Part shown: positions 1-6,357 of the stretch, piece after piece
Layout: each line of letters starts with the position of its first letter
Numbering within the stretch: the first letter of the stretch is position 1
NCBI GenBank assembly: GCA_018902795.1
Contig: JAHIQD010000017.1
Location: forward strand, 1-6,470
Direction: 5' to 3'
Length of the DNA: 6,470 bases
From: Bacteroidota bacterium
GTDB lineage: Bacteria > Bacteroidota > Bacteroidia > Flavobacteriales > Weeksellaceae
Notes under the pieces: model-generated
The model's database searches: none
The model's input: only the letters and a program-made list of their open reading frames with translations
Told to the model about the DNA's origin: nothing
Translations under genes and position numbers: made by a program

Positions 1-80
1 TGACAACGTTGATAGGCTACAGGTGTAAAGTCAGTAATGGCATAGCCGAGTAGTACTAATTACCCGTAGATTTATAGCCT
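1..80 (+). rRNA. 23S ribosomal RNA, 3' end (partial)
   Basis: The first bases match the conserved 3' end of bacterial 23S rRNA: a GACAACGTTGATAGGCTACA block followed by the AGCCGAGTAGTACTAATTAC block that closes the last domain. The 5' part of the gene lies outside the window. The exact 3' end is uncertain by several bases. I place it near 80 by aligning from memory with the E. coli end (GTACTAATGAACCGTGAGGC). A 12-bp perfect palindrome, gcctaattaggc at 77-88, overlaps the proposed end and may belong to precursor processing. The plus-strand direction and the downstream 5S rRNA show a normal rRNA operon tail. Confidence 0.93.
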
Positions 81-143
81 AATTAGGCGCGCTCCGTAAG
101 TGCATAAAGGTTTACTCTTTGTGAAAGTTTTTATCGATAAATA

Positions 144-170
144 TAGACATGAGATCTGTAGACATGAGAT
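144..170 (+). repeat. 12-bp direct repeat in the 23S-5S spacer
   Basis: The sequence tagacatgagat occurs at 144-155 and again at 159-170, a period of 15 nt. Just downstream, gagact (173-178) and agtctc (181-186) form a short inverted repeat, and a further agtctct lies at 211-217. The spacer, from about 81 to 227, has no tRNA-like cloverleaf and no credible coding frame. The repeat could be a slippage product or part of the precursor rRNA processing structure. Its function is unknown. Confidence 0.6.
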
Positions 171-227
171 AAGAGACTGAAGTCTCAAATCTATTATCTA
201 AACATCTCCAAGTCTCTAATACAGCCT

Positions 228-335
<108 letters not shown>

Positions 336-342
336 TTTTTTT

Positions 343-377
343 ATCCTCACTCATTTATTTGATTGAGGATTTTTTTT
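343..377 (+). terminator. Intrinsic terminator of the rRNA operon
   Basis: The arms atcctcactca (343-353) and gattgaggat (361-370) pair with one mismatch around an AT-rich loop. A run of T residues (370-377) follows. It lies directly behind the 5S rRNA and is oriented to end plus-strand transcription. Confidence 0.88.
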
Positions 378-473
378 GTTATACCAAAAGGACAAAAATT
401 AATCTGACTGCGGCTGGCTTAGGAAAATTTATTTAATATATATTAATATTAAATTTTTAATACTTGATTATTC

Positions 474-841
474 ATGACCAATCAAATACTCAGAAGTACC
501 GGACTTTGGAACAACCTTTCCAGAACCTCTACTGAGGAAATTGCAAAAGCTTTAGGTGTGATGCGGTTATTCGTGGAGAATACGGTCAGGAAGTGGAAGA
601 CCTAAACTTAGCACAAAAAGCTGCCGGAACTTATCTTAAAATTGCCACTATAGGTATAGCAGGAGCCAAATCTAACGAAGCGACACTCGATTTATCAATT
701 GCCGACGGAACCACTGGTGAAATATTATGGAGAAAAGAATCTACCGATAAATCTTCTTCCACAAAATCGGAAAAATTGGTGGAATATATCATGAAAAGCA
801 TCAACAAATCTTTTCCTTATCACGTGGATTTGGTTGAATAA
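474..841 (+). pseudogene. Truncated, frameshifted remnant of a small lipoprotein-like gene
   Basis: Two overlapping frames join into one protein. Frame 1 (474-560) gives 29 residues ending EEIAKALGV. The frame beginning at 560 continues DAVIRGEYGQEVEDL and runs about 93 residues to the TAA at 839-841. The joined phrase LGV-DAVIRGEYG is smooth, and one extra G near 558-560 would restore it, so a one-base deletion is the simplest reading. From memory, the joined protein resembles flavobacterial secreted proteins with an ALGVDAVI motif, a small-residue stretch, then NEATLDLSI, GEILWRKE and a KSFPY-like C-terminus. These are related in pattern to CsgG/GNA1162-like lipoproteins. The usual signal peptide and first ~60-80 residues are missing: an in-frame TGA lies at 465-467 and nothing coding is visible upstream. 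A GTG at 593 could start an 82-residue product, but I think this is only a remnant. Sequencing error at the shift cannot be excluded. Function unknown. Confidence 0.7.
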
Positions 842-883
842 GGATATAAAACCAAAAACCAAATTAACTTCAGAATCGTTATT

Positions 884-911
884 AGCCACAATTTTATTGT
901 GGCTTTTTTTT
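884..911 (+). terminator. Intrinsic terminator after the remnant gene
   Basis: A perfect 9-bp stem, agccacaat (884-892) with attgtggct (896-904), has a 3-nt loop and is followed by eight T residues (904-911). It serves plus-strand transcription. The stop codon of the minus-strand Omp85 gene begins inside the T run. Read on the minus strand the same hairpin has no U tract, so it would be a weak terminator for that gene. Confidence 0.85.
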
Positions 912-2514
912 AAAACCTACTCAGAATCCCCCAATGAATCTTAGTGTCGCCAAACTTTACAGCATTACCGAATTCGTTTCCATTCGAAATCTGAAAGCTC
1001 ATTAAACCAATCGGTAAAAAGAAATTGAAACCCAAACCAAAACTGTATAATTTGGGTTTAAGAGAAAGGCTTTTATTATGTAGTTCGCCATATTGTCCGA
1101 AAACATCGAAAAACGCCTGATTCCCTACCAAATACCGGTATTCCGCAGTTCCGAAATAGTAAAAGTCTGCTAAAAGCGCATTTTCGTTGAACCCACGGAA
1201 AGAATTCCAGCCTCCAAACCGCAGTAATTCATTAGAAGCCAACTCGTTTTTGGAATTCATTAAAGCCGTTTCAGCCTTCAAATTCAAATAATTGTTACCG
1301 GAGATATAGAAATTTCTTTCGCCTGAAAAGTAGAAGTTGTTTTGGCTGACATTAATATTTTCTTTAGTATAGTTGGTAGCCACATAATCAGCTTCGGCTC
1401 GGATTCTGGTTTTGTAAAGAAAAAGTTCCACATCGGATGGTTCAGTGAAATCATACCAAACCCCAATTCCTTTTTTACCGTAATCTTTTCCCTGAACATA
1501 TAGAGAATCCATGACGGCAGAAGTTTCGAAAGTTCCGCGAAGTCCCAATTTCTGCCGGTTACTTAAATGCAGGTATAGGCTCGGAAGAAATTTAACATTT
1601 GCAAAAGCAGAGTCCTGTCGGTAAATATTCACATTCACATTCATCCCGATATTGGAGCTGAAAAGGTAAGGAATATCGGTTTTCAGATCAAAAGTTTGAC
1701 CTCTGTCAGGGTTTCTTTGCCAGAAAATATTCACCGTTTCAAATCCGTTAAACATATTCCTGAAATTTACATTCAGGCTTCCAGTAAAAGAAAATTTATC
1801 AGCTTTATCATTTCCGAAACCAATTATTCCATCGAAAGTGTTCGATTTTTTCTTCTGCAGAAAGAGAAATACCTGAGTAGAATCTTTCGTGAAGAGAGTT
1901 TGGGGCGGTTTGTCGAGCAATACAAAAGGATGATTCTGCAAAGAGTGGTTGAGTTGTATTAAATTTTTATCATCATAATTTTTTCCCTTAAACTCTTTTT
2001 CAATATTTTTAATAAAGCGTTTGGGCACTTTTTCGTAGCCTTTGATCACAAAGCCGTCAATCATTCTGCGGTTTCCTTTGATAACAGAAATCTCCACCTT
2101 AGGGACGTTGTTCTCCATGCCTAAAAATTTTGCCTTAACACGGTTAAAAGCAAATCCCTGGTTACGGAAGTTTTCACTGATTTCTTTTTTAAGAGAATCA
2201 AGATTTTTAGTATAGAATTCTTTTTTTAATGTAGAGCTTTCAGCAATTTCATCAGATGTTTTTACAATGGCCTGATTGAAATTTTTGCCTTTATTAAAAG
2301 AAATTTCGGTAATATTTCCCTCTTTTTTGACATTCGTAAGTTGAGTTAAATAATAATTATTCTGAGAAAGCGAATCGAGAAATTTTGTTGCCGCAACTGA
2401 ATCTTTAACTAGGGTTCTATGGTCGGTCTGAACATCAACCATCCAAAATTGCTTTTCCTGTGCCTTGATAAAAACACAGAGAAAAACGAGAAATATAGAC
2501 GGAAGTTTTTTCAA
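910..2514 (-). CDS. Omp85-superfamily (BamA/TamA-like) outer-membrane protein
   Basis: A complete 534-residue protein predicted to sit in the outer membrane. Residues 1-18 form a signal peptide (basic KK, hydrophobic core, ending KAQ). Residues about 95-222 look like two POTRA-type modules: a helix pair at 103-125, then IDGFVIKGYEKVPK at 152-165 with its following helices. From about 225 onward alternating aromatic and polar residues indicate a beta-barrel. SFRGF at 438-442 is the equivalent of the conserved (V/I)RGF loop-6 motif of Omp85 proteins, and the chain ends in a C-terminal Phe (ILSRF), the classic barrel end. It is shorter than BamA and closer in size to TamA or two-partner secretion transporters. 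No secreted partner gene is adjacent, so whether it inserts, translocates or secretes something is open. The start is TTG on the minus strand: a stop lies only two codons upstream, and TTG alone retains the full signal peptide. No Shine-Dalgarno is evident. It is divergent from nadD. Confidence 0.85.
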   Translation of the reverse strand: MKKLPSIFLVFLCVFIKAQEKQFWMVDVQTDHRTLVKDSVAATKFLDSLSQNNYYLTQLTNVKKEGNITEISFNKGKNFNQAIVKTSDEIAESSTLKKEFYTKNLDSLKKEISENFRNQGFAFNRVKAKFLGMENNVPKVEISVIKGNRRMIDGFVIKGYEKVPKRFIKNIEKEFKGKNYDDKNLIQLNHSLQNHPFVLLDKPPQTLFTKDSTQVFLFLQKKKSNTFDGIIGFGNDKADKFSFTGSLNVNFRNMFNGFETVNIFWQRNPDRGQTFDLKTDIPYLFSSNIGMNVNVNIYRQDSAFANVKFLPSLYLHLSNRQKLGLRGTFETSAVMDSLYVQGKDYGKKGIGVWYDFTEPSDVELFLYKTRIRAEADYVATNYTKENINVSQNNFYFSGERNFYISGNNYLNLKAETALMNSKNELASNELLRFGGWNSFRGFNENALLADFYYFGTAEYRYLVGNQAFFDVFGQYGELHNKSLSLKPKLYSFGLGFNFFLPIGLMSFQISNGNEFGNAVKFGDTKIHWGILSRF

Positions 2515-2643
2515 TAATTAAGTTTCACAATTGGAACTCAATTTACGGAAGTTTATTATATTTCAAACTGATATTTTTTAAAAAGAAGCAACTTTAATTA
2601 TGGCATATTTATTTACAGATTTACTGGCGTAAATTCCCTTTTC

Positions 2644-2674
2644 TTGGGGTATAAGAATTATTTCTTTACCTTTA
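2644..2674 (+). promoter_or_regulatory. Candidate promoter for the nadD operon
   Basis: TTG at 2644-2646 is followed after 20 nt by TACCTTTA (2667-2674), one mismatch from the Bacteroidota -7 element TAnnTTTG. Transcription would start roughly 35-40 nt before the nadD start codon. The match is imperfect in AT-rich DNA, so this is only a candidate. I found no comparable element for the divergent Omp85 gene in the shared 205-bp gap (2515-2719). Confidence 0.35.
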
Positions 2675-2719
2675 CCATCATAAAGATTTCAGGATTTTTC
2701 CGTTTTTTTAATATGATTT

Positions 2720-3304
2720 ATGAAGAAAGTAGGCTTGTTTTTCGGGAGTTTCAATCCCATTCATATCGGTCATTTAATTTTGGCAAATTATATTCTGGAA
2801 AATTCAGATATGGAAGAATTATGGTTTGTCGTGAGTCCGCAAAACCCGTTTAAAGAAAAAAAATCTTTGCTGAAAGATCACAACCGTTTGGATATGGTGC
2901 AGCTTGCTGTAAAAAATTATCCGAAAATGCGTGCTTCCAATGTAGAGTTTTCTTTGCCGAAGCCGAGTTACACGATCGACACGTTAACTTATCTTCAGGA
3001 AAAATATCCGAATTATTCTTTCGCTTTGATTATGGGCGAAGATAATCTGAACGGACTTTCAAAATGGAAAAATTCAGAAACACTGATTAAAAATTACCAG
3101 ATTATTGTATATCCAAGAACTTTTGAAGGAGAAAAAAAAGATCACGATTATTTACAGCATGAAAATATTTCGCTGATCAGTGCACCTGTTATCGAGCTTT
3201 CTGCCACGGAAATCAGAAACATGATTAAAGCCGGTAAAAATGTAAGACCCATGCTGCCATCTGAAGTTTTTGAATATCTGGATGGTAGTAATTTTTATAA
3301 ATAG
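2720..3304 (+). CDS. nadD: Nicotinate-nucleotide adenylyltransferase
   Basis: This 194-residue cytoplasmic enzyme transfers AMP from ATP to nicotinic acid mononucleotide, giving deamido-NAD, the penultimate step of NAD synthesis. The nucleotidyltransferase signature GSFNPIHIGH is at residues 9-18 (the GxFxPxHxGH motif that binds ATP). SPQNPFK at 39-45, the SYTIDTL motif at 83-89 and the MGEDNLNGLSKW block at 105-116 are typical of NadD, as is the C-terminal SATEIR at 161-166, which is the (S/T)xxIR ATP-binding motif. Length is normal for the family. The ATG at 2720 places the first beta strand directly at the N-terminus as expected; an ATG at 2713 is out of frame. No strong Shine-Dalgarno is seen. 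The TAG stop is followed 16 nt later by the DUF3817-type gene, so the two are probably co-transcribed. No gmk gene precedes it here. Confidence 0.96.
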   Translation: MKKVGLFFGSFNPIHIGHLILANYILENSDMEELWFVVSPQNPFKEKKSLLKDHNRLDMVQLAVKNYPKMRASNVEFSLPKPSYTIDTLTYLQEKYPNYSFALIMGEDNLNGLSKWKNSETLIKNYQIIVYPRTFEGEKKDHDYLQHENISLISAPVIELSATEIRNMIKAGKNVRPMLPSEVFEYLDGSNFYK

Positions 3305-3320
3305 AATAAAGGAAAAAGAA

Positions 3321-3659
3321 ATGAACAGTATCGAAAAATATTTCGCAAAATATCCGGAGGAAAAACTGATCAAATGGTTTAAGCAAGTATGTATGGCAGA
3401 GGCGGTGTCGTGGTTTTTTCTTTTTACCGCAATGATCTGGATCCGTTATGATCGGGAAGGCCTTTTGCCTACAATTTATATCATTATTATCGGTAATATT
3501 CACGGATTATTTTTTACGCTTTATCTTCTGCTGCTGATGTCAGCGAGAAAAATATACAATTGGGACGATGAAGACAGCGTTTTTGCGTTAGTCTCAGCTT
3601 TCTTTCCTTTCGCAACGATTTGGAGCGATAAAAAGCTGGCGCGCTTCGACAGAGAGTAG
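3321..3659 (+). CDS. DUF3817-type small integral membrane protein
   Basis: A 112-residue protein with three likely membrane segments, about residues 25-41, 51-74 and 86-101. Between the first two is a charged loop (RYDREG). GNIHGLFFTLY at 58-68 and FFPFATIWSDK at 94-104 match the G-x-x-HG and PFGTF-like motifs that I associate with DUF3817. No biochemical function is established for that family, and I infer none. I chose the ATG at 3321, not the in-frame ATG at 3270. The latter overlaps nadD by 35 nt and would add 17 residues unlike the family, whereas 3321 is preceded by a purine-rich Shine-Dalgarno-like stretch, aaaggaaaaag (3308-3318). It lies 16 nt after nadD and is followed by a strong terminator, so it closes that operon. 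Confidence 0.82.
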   Translation: MNSIEKYFAKYPEEKLIKWFKQVCMAEAVSWFFLFTAMIWIRYDREGLLPTIYIIIIGNIHGLFFTLYLLLLMSARKIYNWDDEDSVFALVSAFFPFATIWSDKKLARFDRE

Positions 3660-3677
3660 TATTGATAACGAATTATT

Positions 3678-3709
3678 AAAAAAAGAGCAGAAATTTCTGC
3701 TCTTTTTTT
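3678..3709. terminator. Bidirectional intrinsic terminator after the nadD operon
   Basis: A perfect palindrome centred between 3693 and 3694: seven A residues, then gagcagaaa pairing with tttctgctc, then seven T residues. The symmetry allows it to end transcription on either strand. It lies about 18 nt past the stop of the DUF3817-type gene and isolates that operon from the regulatory region of the next gene. Confidence 0.92.
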
Positions 3710-3828
3710 ATTTTTCATGTAACAAAGATATTAAGTCTGTTGTCTATTATACTACAATGTGAATTTTAGGTAAAATTATTGTATCAGATAATCAGCAGGT
3801 TAAATATTAAATTACTATTTATTTACTA

Positions 3829-3888
3829 CTTTGTATTGCATATTACTAAATAATTGACATATCTTTGCATTATAATACTACTAAATAA
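3829..3888 (+). repeat. Imperfect tandem repeat spanning the promoter region
   Basis: Two related units, 3829-3853 and 3863-3888, each start with ctttg, continue with a (t/c)att-containing AT-rich middle and end with the same 10-mer tactaaataa (3844-3853 and 3879-3888). The period is 34-35 nt, about 3.3 turns of B-DNA. The second unit begins inside the -7 element. The repeated 10-mer flanks the promoter core and could be an operator half-site, or simply an old duplication. The AT-rich setting makes chance similarity possible. Confidence 0.5.
3836..3867 (+). promoter_or_regulatory. Bacteroidota-type promoter of the beta-barrel gene
   Basis: TATCTTTG at 3860-3867 is an exact match to the -7 consensus TAnnTTTG of the Bacteroidota primary sigma factor. 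TTG at 3836-3838 lies 21 nt upstream as the -33 element, with TTTG at 3830-3833 as an alternative at 26 nt. Transcription would begin near 3873-3877, giving an untranslated leader of about 120 nt before the ATG at 3999. Confidence 0.65.
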
Positions 3889-3959
3889 AACTAATAACTA
3901 TAAAGAAAGAAGGAATCAAAAACTAATAATTCGCTGATAACCATTTTACAAACTAATAA
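3888..3959 (+). repeat. Three copies of aaactaataa in the leader
   Basis: The 10-mer aaactaataa occurs exactly at 3888-3897, 3920-3929 and 3950-3959, spaced 32 and 30 nt apart. The second and third copies lie in the loop of the leader inverted repeat; the first lies just before its left arm. Regular spacing of exact copies is unusual over 72 nt, but the motif is AT-rich. It could bind a regulator as DNA or be a single-stranded RNA recognition element. Function unknown. Confidence 0.5.
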
Positions 3960-3976
3960 CCGCGATTCCTTCTTTC
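3905..3976 (+). promoter_or_regulatory. Leader inverted repeat, possible attenuator or riboregulator
   Basis: gaaagaaggaatc (3905-3917) and gattccttctttc (3964-3976) are perfect 13-bp complements separated by 46 nt. A U-rich run, cttttttctt, follows at once (3977-3986). In RNA this resembles a terminator with a large loop, lying wholly inside the predicted untranslated leader. The left arm contains the Shine-Dalgarno-like aaggaa and the right arm is its pyrimidine complement. The interval has no start codon that would allow a leader peptide. I do not recognise a known riboswitch. Alternatives are a protein-binding inverted repeat or an mRNA stability element. Confidence 0.5.
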
Positions 3977-3998
3977 CTTTTTTCTTAAAAACAAAACC

Positions 3999-6266
3999 AT
4001 GAAAAAACTATTGATCTCCATGTCGCTACTTACCGGAATTGTTGCCTTTGGGCAGGGTGCCAAAAACGACAGTACAAAAGTTCAGAACATTCAGGAAGTT
4101 CTGATGACCAAGAAAGTCTTCAAAAAAGAAAGCGACCGCTTCGTATATGATATTTCAAACGCTCCTGTTGCAAAGGGAAGTACGACGTTTGATATTCTTA
4201 AGCAGACACCGCTAATTTCCACCACTGATGAAAGCACATTGAAAATTGCAGGTAAAAACAACGCTGTAATTTATATTGACGGAAGAAAGTCGAATATGGA
4301 TGCGCAATCTTTAGCTCAGTTCCTTAAAAATACTCCGGCGGAAAACATTCAGAAAATAGAAGTTATTACAATGCCGGGAAGTGAATTTCAGGTGGAAGCT
4401 TCGGACGGGATCATCAATATCGTGATGAAGAAAAAAATGACCAATGGTCTTAACGGAAATATGAGAATGGCTAGTTCTGCCAATATTTACAGCACTACTT
4501 CATCCAGTTTCTCGGCTAATTACAGAAAGGACAAATTAGGGATATCTGCCAATTTAACAGGCAGCGAAAACATACAGCCGCAGAGTTATGTTTTGCGTAA
4601 CGGCAACACCAAAGCCACCAATGAGTCAGTTGGTGATATTGTGGATCCAAACAAAAATCTAGGTGGTTATCTGAATATTGATTATCAGTTAACCGAAAAA
4701 TCGAATATTGCGCTCTCATGGAATACCTGGGCGAATAAAAGTTATAATTCAACCGTTGATCTTTTTAATACCATCAGAACGCTGAAGGAGGGAAATGTGT
4801 GGGAAACAAAATACAGCAGATCTAAAAATAAGGAAGATGCCCGTTCGTACAACAATAATTTGAATCTCAATTATGAACTCAAAACGGACAGTTTAGGAAG
4901 TAAATTAAATCTAAATGCAGCTTATTTAAATTTTAAAAGATTTCAGAGTACTGATAATGAAACATTGCAGAGTTCAGCCAACGGCATTGACGGAAAACGA
5001 CTGCAGTTCGTTACTCAGAATCTTCCGCAGCTGATCAATAATTTTTCCGGAATGGCAGATTATATCCAGAAATTCCAAAATGACCTTACCGTTTCTGTAG
5101 GAGGGAATTACAACAAAACAAAAACGGACAACGATACTAAAAGCCAAACTACCAATTATTTTTATAATGCGGACGGAAGCTTAAACCATGAAAAACAAAT
5201 ATCTGCGCCGAACCATTTCTTATATGACGAGAATATCTACGGCCTGTATATTACTGTTGAGAAAAAATTCTCGGATAAATTTTCCGGAAAAGTGGGGACG
5301 CGCTACGAATTGACCAAAAGTACTGGAACATCCGACAATGCACAGGATGAAAGTCTGCGCCGCATCGACAGAAATTACAACAATCTTCTTCCATATCTCA
5401 GTCTGAACTATGCCATTAACGATAAAAACAATATTTCCTACGCTTTTTCAAGCAGAATGAGAAGACCGAGTTTCTGGGAAATTAATCCCGTTAAAAATAT
5501 TCTTACCGAAAACAATTATGTACAGAATAATCCATTCGTGAAGGCATCTTCATCTTATAATCAGGAGCTTACGTATATGTTTAAAAACTCATATTTCCTC
5601 ATTCTGAATCATTCACTGGAGAAAGATATTATTACACAGGTTCCGTTACAGGGAGTTCCTGTTCACGCGGACGGAACGGTCGGCACACAGAACCAGCTGC
5701 GTTATATAAGAACCAATTTTGGCGACAAACAGGAAATGTCTGCGATGTTCGGTATTCAGAAATCATTTTTCAAACAGGCATGGACCACTAATTTCAATAT
5801 CGGTGTACAGCACAACAGAAACAAAGGAAGCCTGAATGTGGATCCAACAACCGGAGATATTTTTCCGATGTATACCAATAATACGAACTCGACGAGTTTT
5901 GTGATCCAAACCAATAACAACATCAGGTTGGATAAGAAAAAAACATGGTTTGCAGGAGTGAATTTCTTTTATGTAGATCAACAGCAAATTGAATTGGGAA
6001 TGCTTAAAAACCTTTCGAGCTTAGATTTAAGCATTAAGAAAATCTGGAACGACTGGACCTTTACTGTGAATGTGAATGATATTCTGAAAACAAATATTGT
6101 AGAAATTGAGGACTATCAGGCAAACGGAAATTACAACTACGTACAGAACAACATGTACAGACAGAGCGTTGGCGCAAGTATCGTTTATAACTTCGGAAAC
6201 CAAAAGGTGAAAAAAATTAGAAACATCGAAAATGCTTCTGATGACATAAAATCGAGAACAAAATAA
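3999..6266 (+). CDS. TonB-receptor-like outer-membrane beta-barrel protein
   Basis: A 755-residue outer-membrane protein. Residues 1-19 are a signal peptide ending AFGQ. IQEVLMTKK at 31-39 resembles the region before the plug in such proteins (compare EVVVTG). The plug spans about 28-147, with DRFVYDISN at 46-54, IYIDGRKSN at 91-99, IQKIEVITMPGSEF at 117-130 and the closing DGIINIVMKKK at 136-146. The rest, to about 734, has the alternating polar and aromatic pattern of a 22-strand-type barrel. The final strand ends VYNFGNQKVK, followed by a charged tail typical of the flavobacterial outer-membrane beta-barrel family (PF14905-like). It lacks the carboxypeptidase-regulatory-like N-terminal domain many relatives carry, and no SusD-like or lipoprotein partner follows. 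The substrate cannot be told from sequence. The ATG at 3999 begins the signal peptide; no clear Shine-Dalgarno precedes it. It has its own promoter, a structured leader and its own terminator, so it is probably monocistronic. Confidence 0.88.
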   Translation: MKKLLISMSLLTGIVAFGQGAKNDSTKVQNIQEVLMTKKVFKKESDRFVYDISNAPVAKGSTTFDILKQTPLISTTDESTLKIAGKNNAVIYIDGRKSNMDAQSLAQFLKNTPAENIQKIEVITMPGSEFQVEASDGIINIVMKKKMTNGLNGNMRMASSANIYSTTSSSFSANYRKDKLGISANLTGSENIQPQSYVLRNGNTKATNESVGDIVDPNKNLGGYLNIDYQLTEKSNIALSWNTWANKSYNSTVDLFNTIRTLKEGNVWETKYSRSKNKEDARSYNNNLNLNYELKTDSLGSKLNLNAAYLNFKRFQSTDNETLQSSANGIDGKRLQFVTQNLPQLINNFSGMADYIQKFQNDLTVSVGGNYNKTKTDNDTKSQTTNYFYNADGSLNHEKQISAPNHFLYDENIYGLYITVEKKFSDKFSGKVGTRYELTKSTGTSDNAQDESLRRIDRNYNNLLPYLSLNYAINDKNNISYAFSSRMRRPSFWEINPVKNILTENNYVQNNPFVKASSSYNQELTYMFKNSYFLILNHSLEKDIITQVPLQGVPVHADGTVGTQNQLRYIRTNFGDKQEMSAMFGIQKSFFKQAWTTNFNIGVQHNRNKGSLNVDPTTGDIFPMYTNNTNSTSFVIQTNNNIRLDKKKTWFAGVNFFYVDQQQIELGMLKNLSSLDLSIKKIWNDWTFTVNVNDILKTNIVEIEDYQANGNYNYVQNNMYRQSVGASIVYNFGNQKVKKIRNIENASDDIKSRTK

Positions 6267-6299
6267 AATTTTTTCTATACTCAATTATATTTTTCAAAG

Positions 6300-6328
6300 A
6301 AAATCCCCGGAAATTTCCGGGGATTTTT
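6300..6328. terminator. Strong intrinsic terminator after the beta-barrel gene
   Basis: A perfect palindrome, aaatccccggaaa with tttccggggattt (6301-6326), has a GC-rich core and further T residues to 6328. It starts 34 nt past the stop codon. An A run on the left arm allows some activity on the minus strand too. Confidence 0.9.
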
Positions 6329-6357
6329 GGGTAGCGTCCCACTAACTGTGTAAGTTG

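Noticed and set aside
81..227. A possible tRNA or small RNA gene in the 23S-5S spacer.
   Set aside because: No acceptor stem, T-loop GGTTCGAATC-like block or CCA end is visible.
431..454. An inverted repeat, atttaatat with atattaaat, followed by T residues, as a second terminator or operator.
   Set aside because: It is composed only of A and T in a very AT-rich stretch, so its stability is low and chance occurrence is likely.
593..841. An 82-residue open frame starting at GTG 593, read as an intact small gene.
   Set aside because: The homologous reading continues upstream through DAVIRGEYG to position 560 and then into another frame, so the GTG is an internal Val codon of a broken gene.
1696..1962. 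An 88-residue plus-strand frame inside the Omp85 gene.
   Set aside because: It is antisense to a well-supported coding region, has no recognisable motif or start signal, and reads as a shadow of the barrel codons.
3270..3320. The upstream in-frame ATG (3270) as the start of the DUF3817-type protein.
   Set aside because: It would overlap nadD by 35 nt and add 17 residues with no counterpart in the family; the ATG at 3321 has a purine-rich ribosome-binding stretch.
3152..3503. Two minus-strand frames opposite the end of nadD and the DUF3817-type gene.
   Set aside because: Both are Phe/Ile/Cys/His-rich shadow translations of confirmed plus-strand genes, with no family resemblance.
3854..3876. 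ttgaca and tataat as a classical sigma-70 promoter.
   Set aside because: The boxes are only 11 nt apart, not about 17, and Bacteroidota primary promoters use TAnnTTTG; the exact TATCTTTG here is the better candidate.
3905..3976. An invertible, phase-variable promoter segment bounded by the 13-bp inverted repeats.
   Set aside because: The 46-bp interior holds no TAnnTTTG element on either strand, the likely promoter lies outside the repeats, and no invertase gene is present. Reads in both orientations would reopen the idea.
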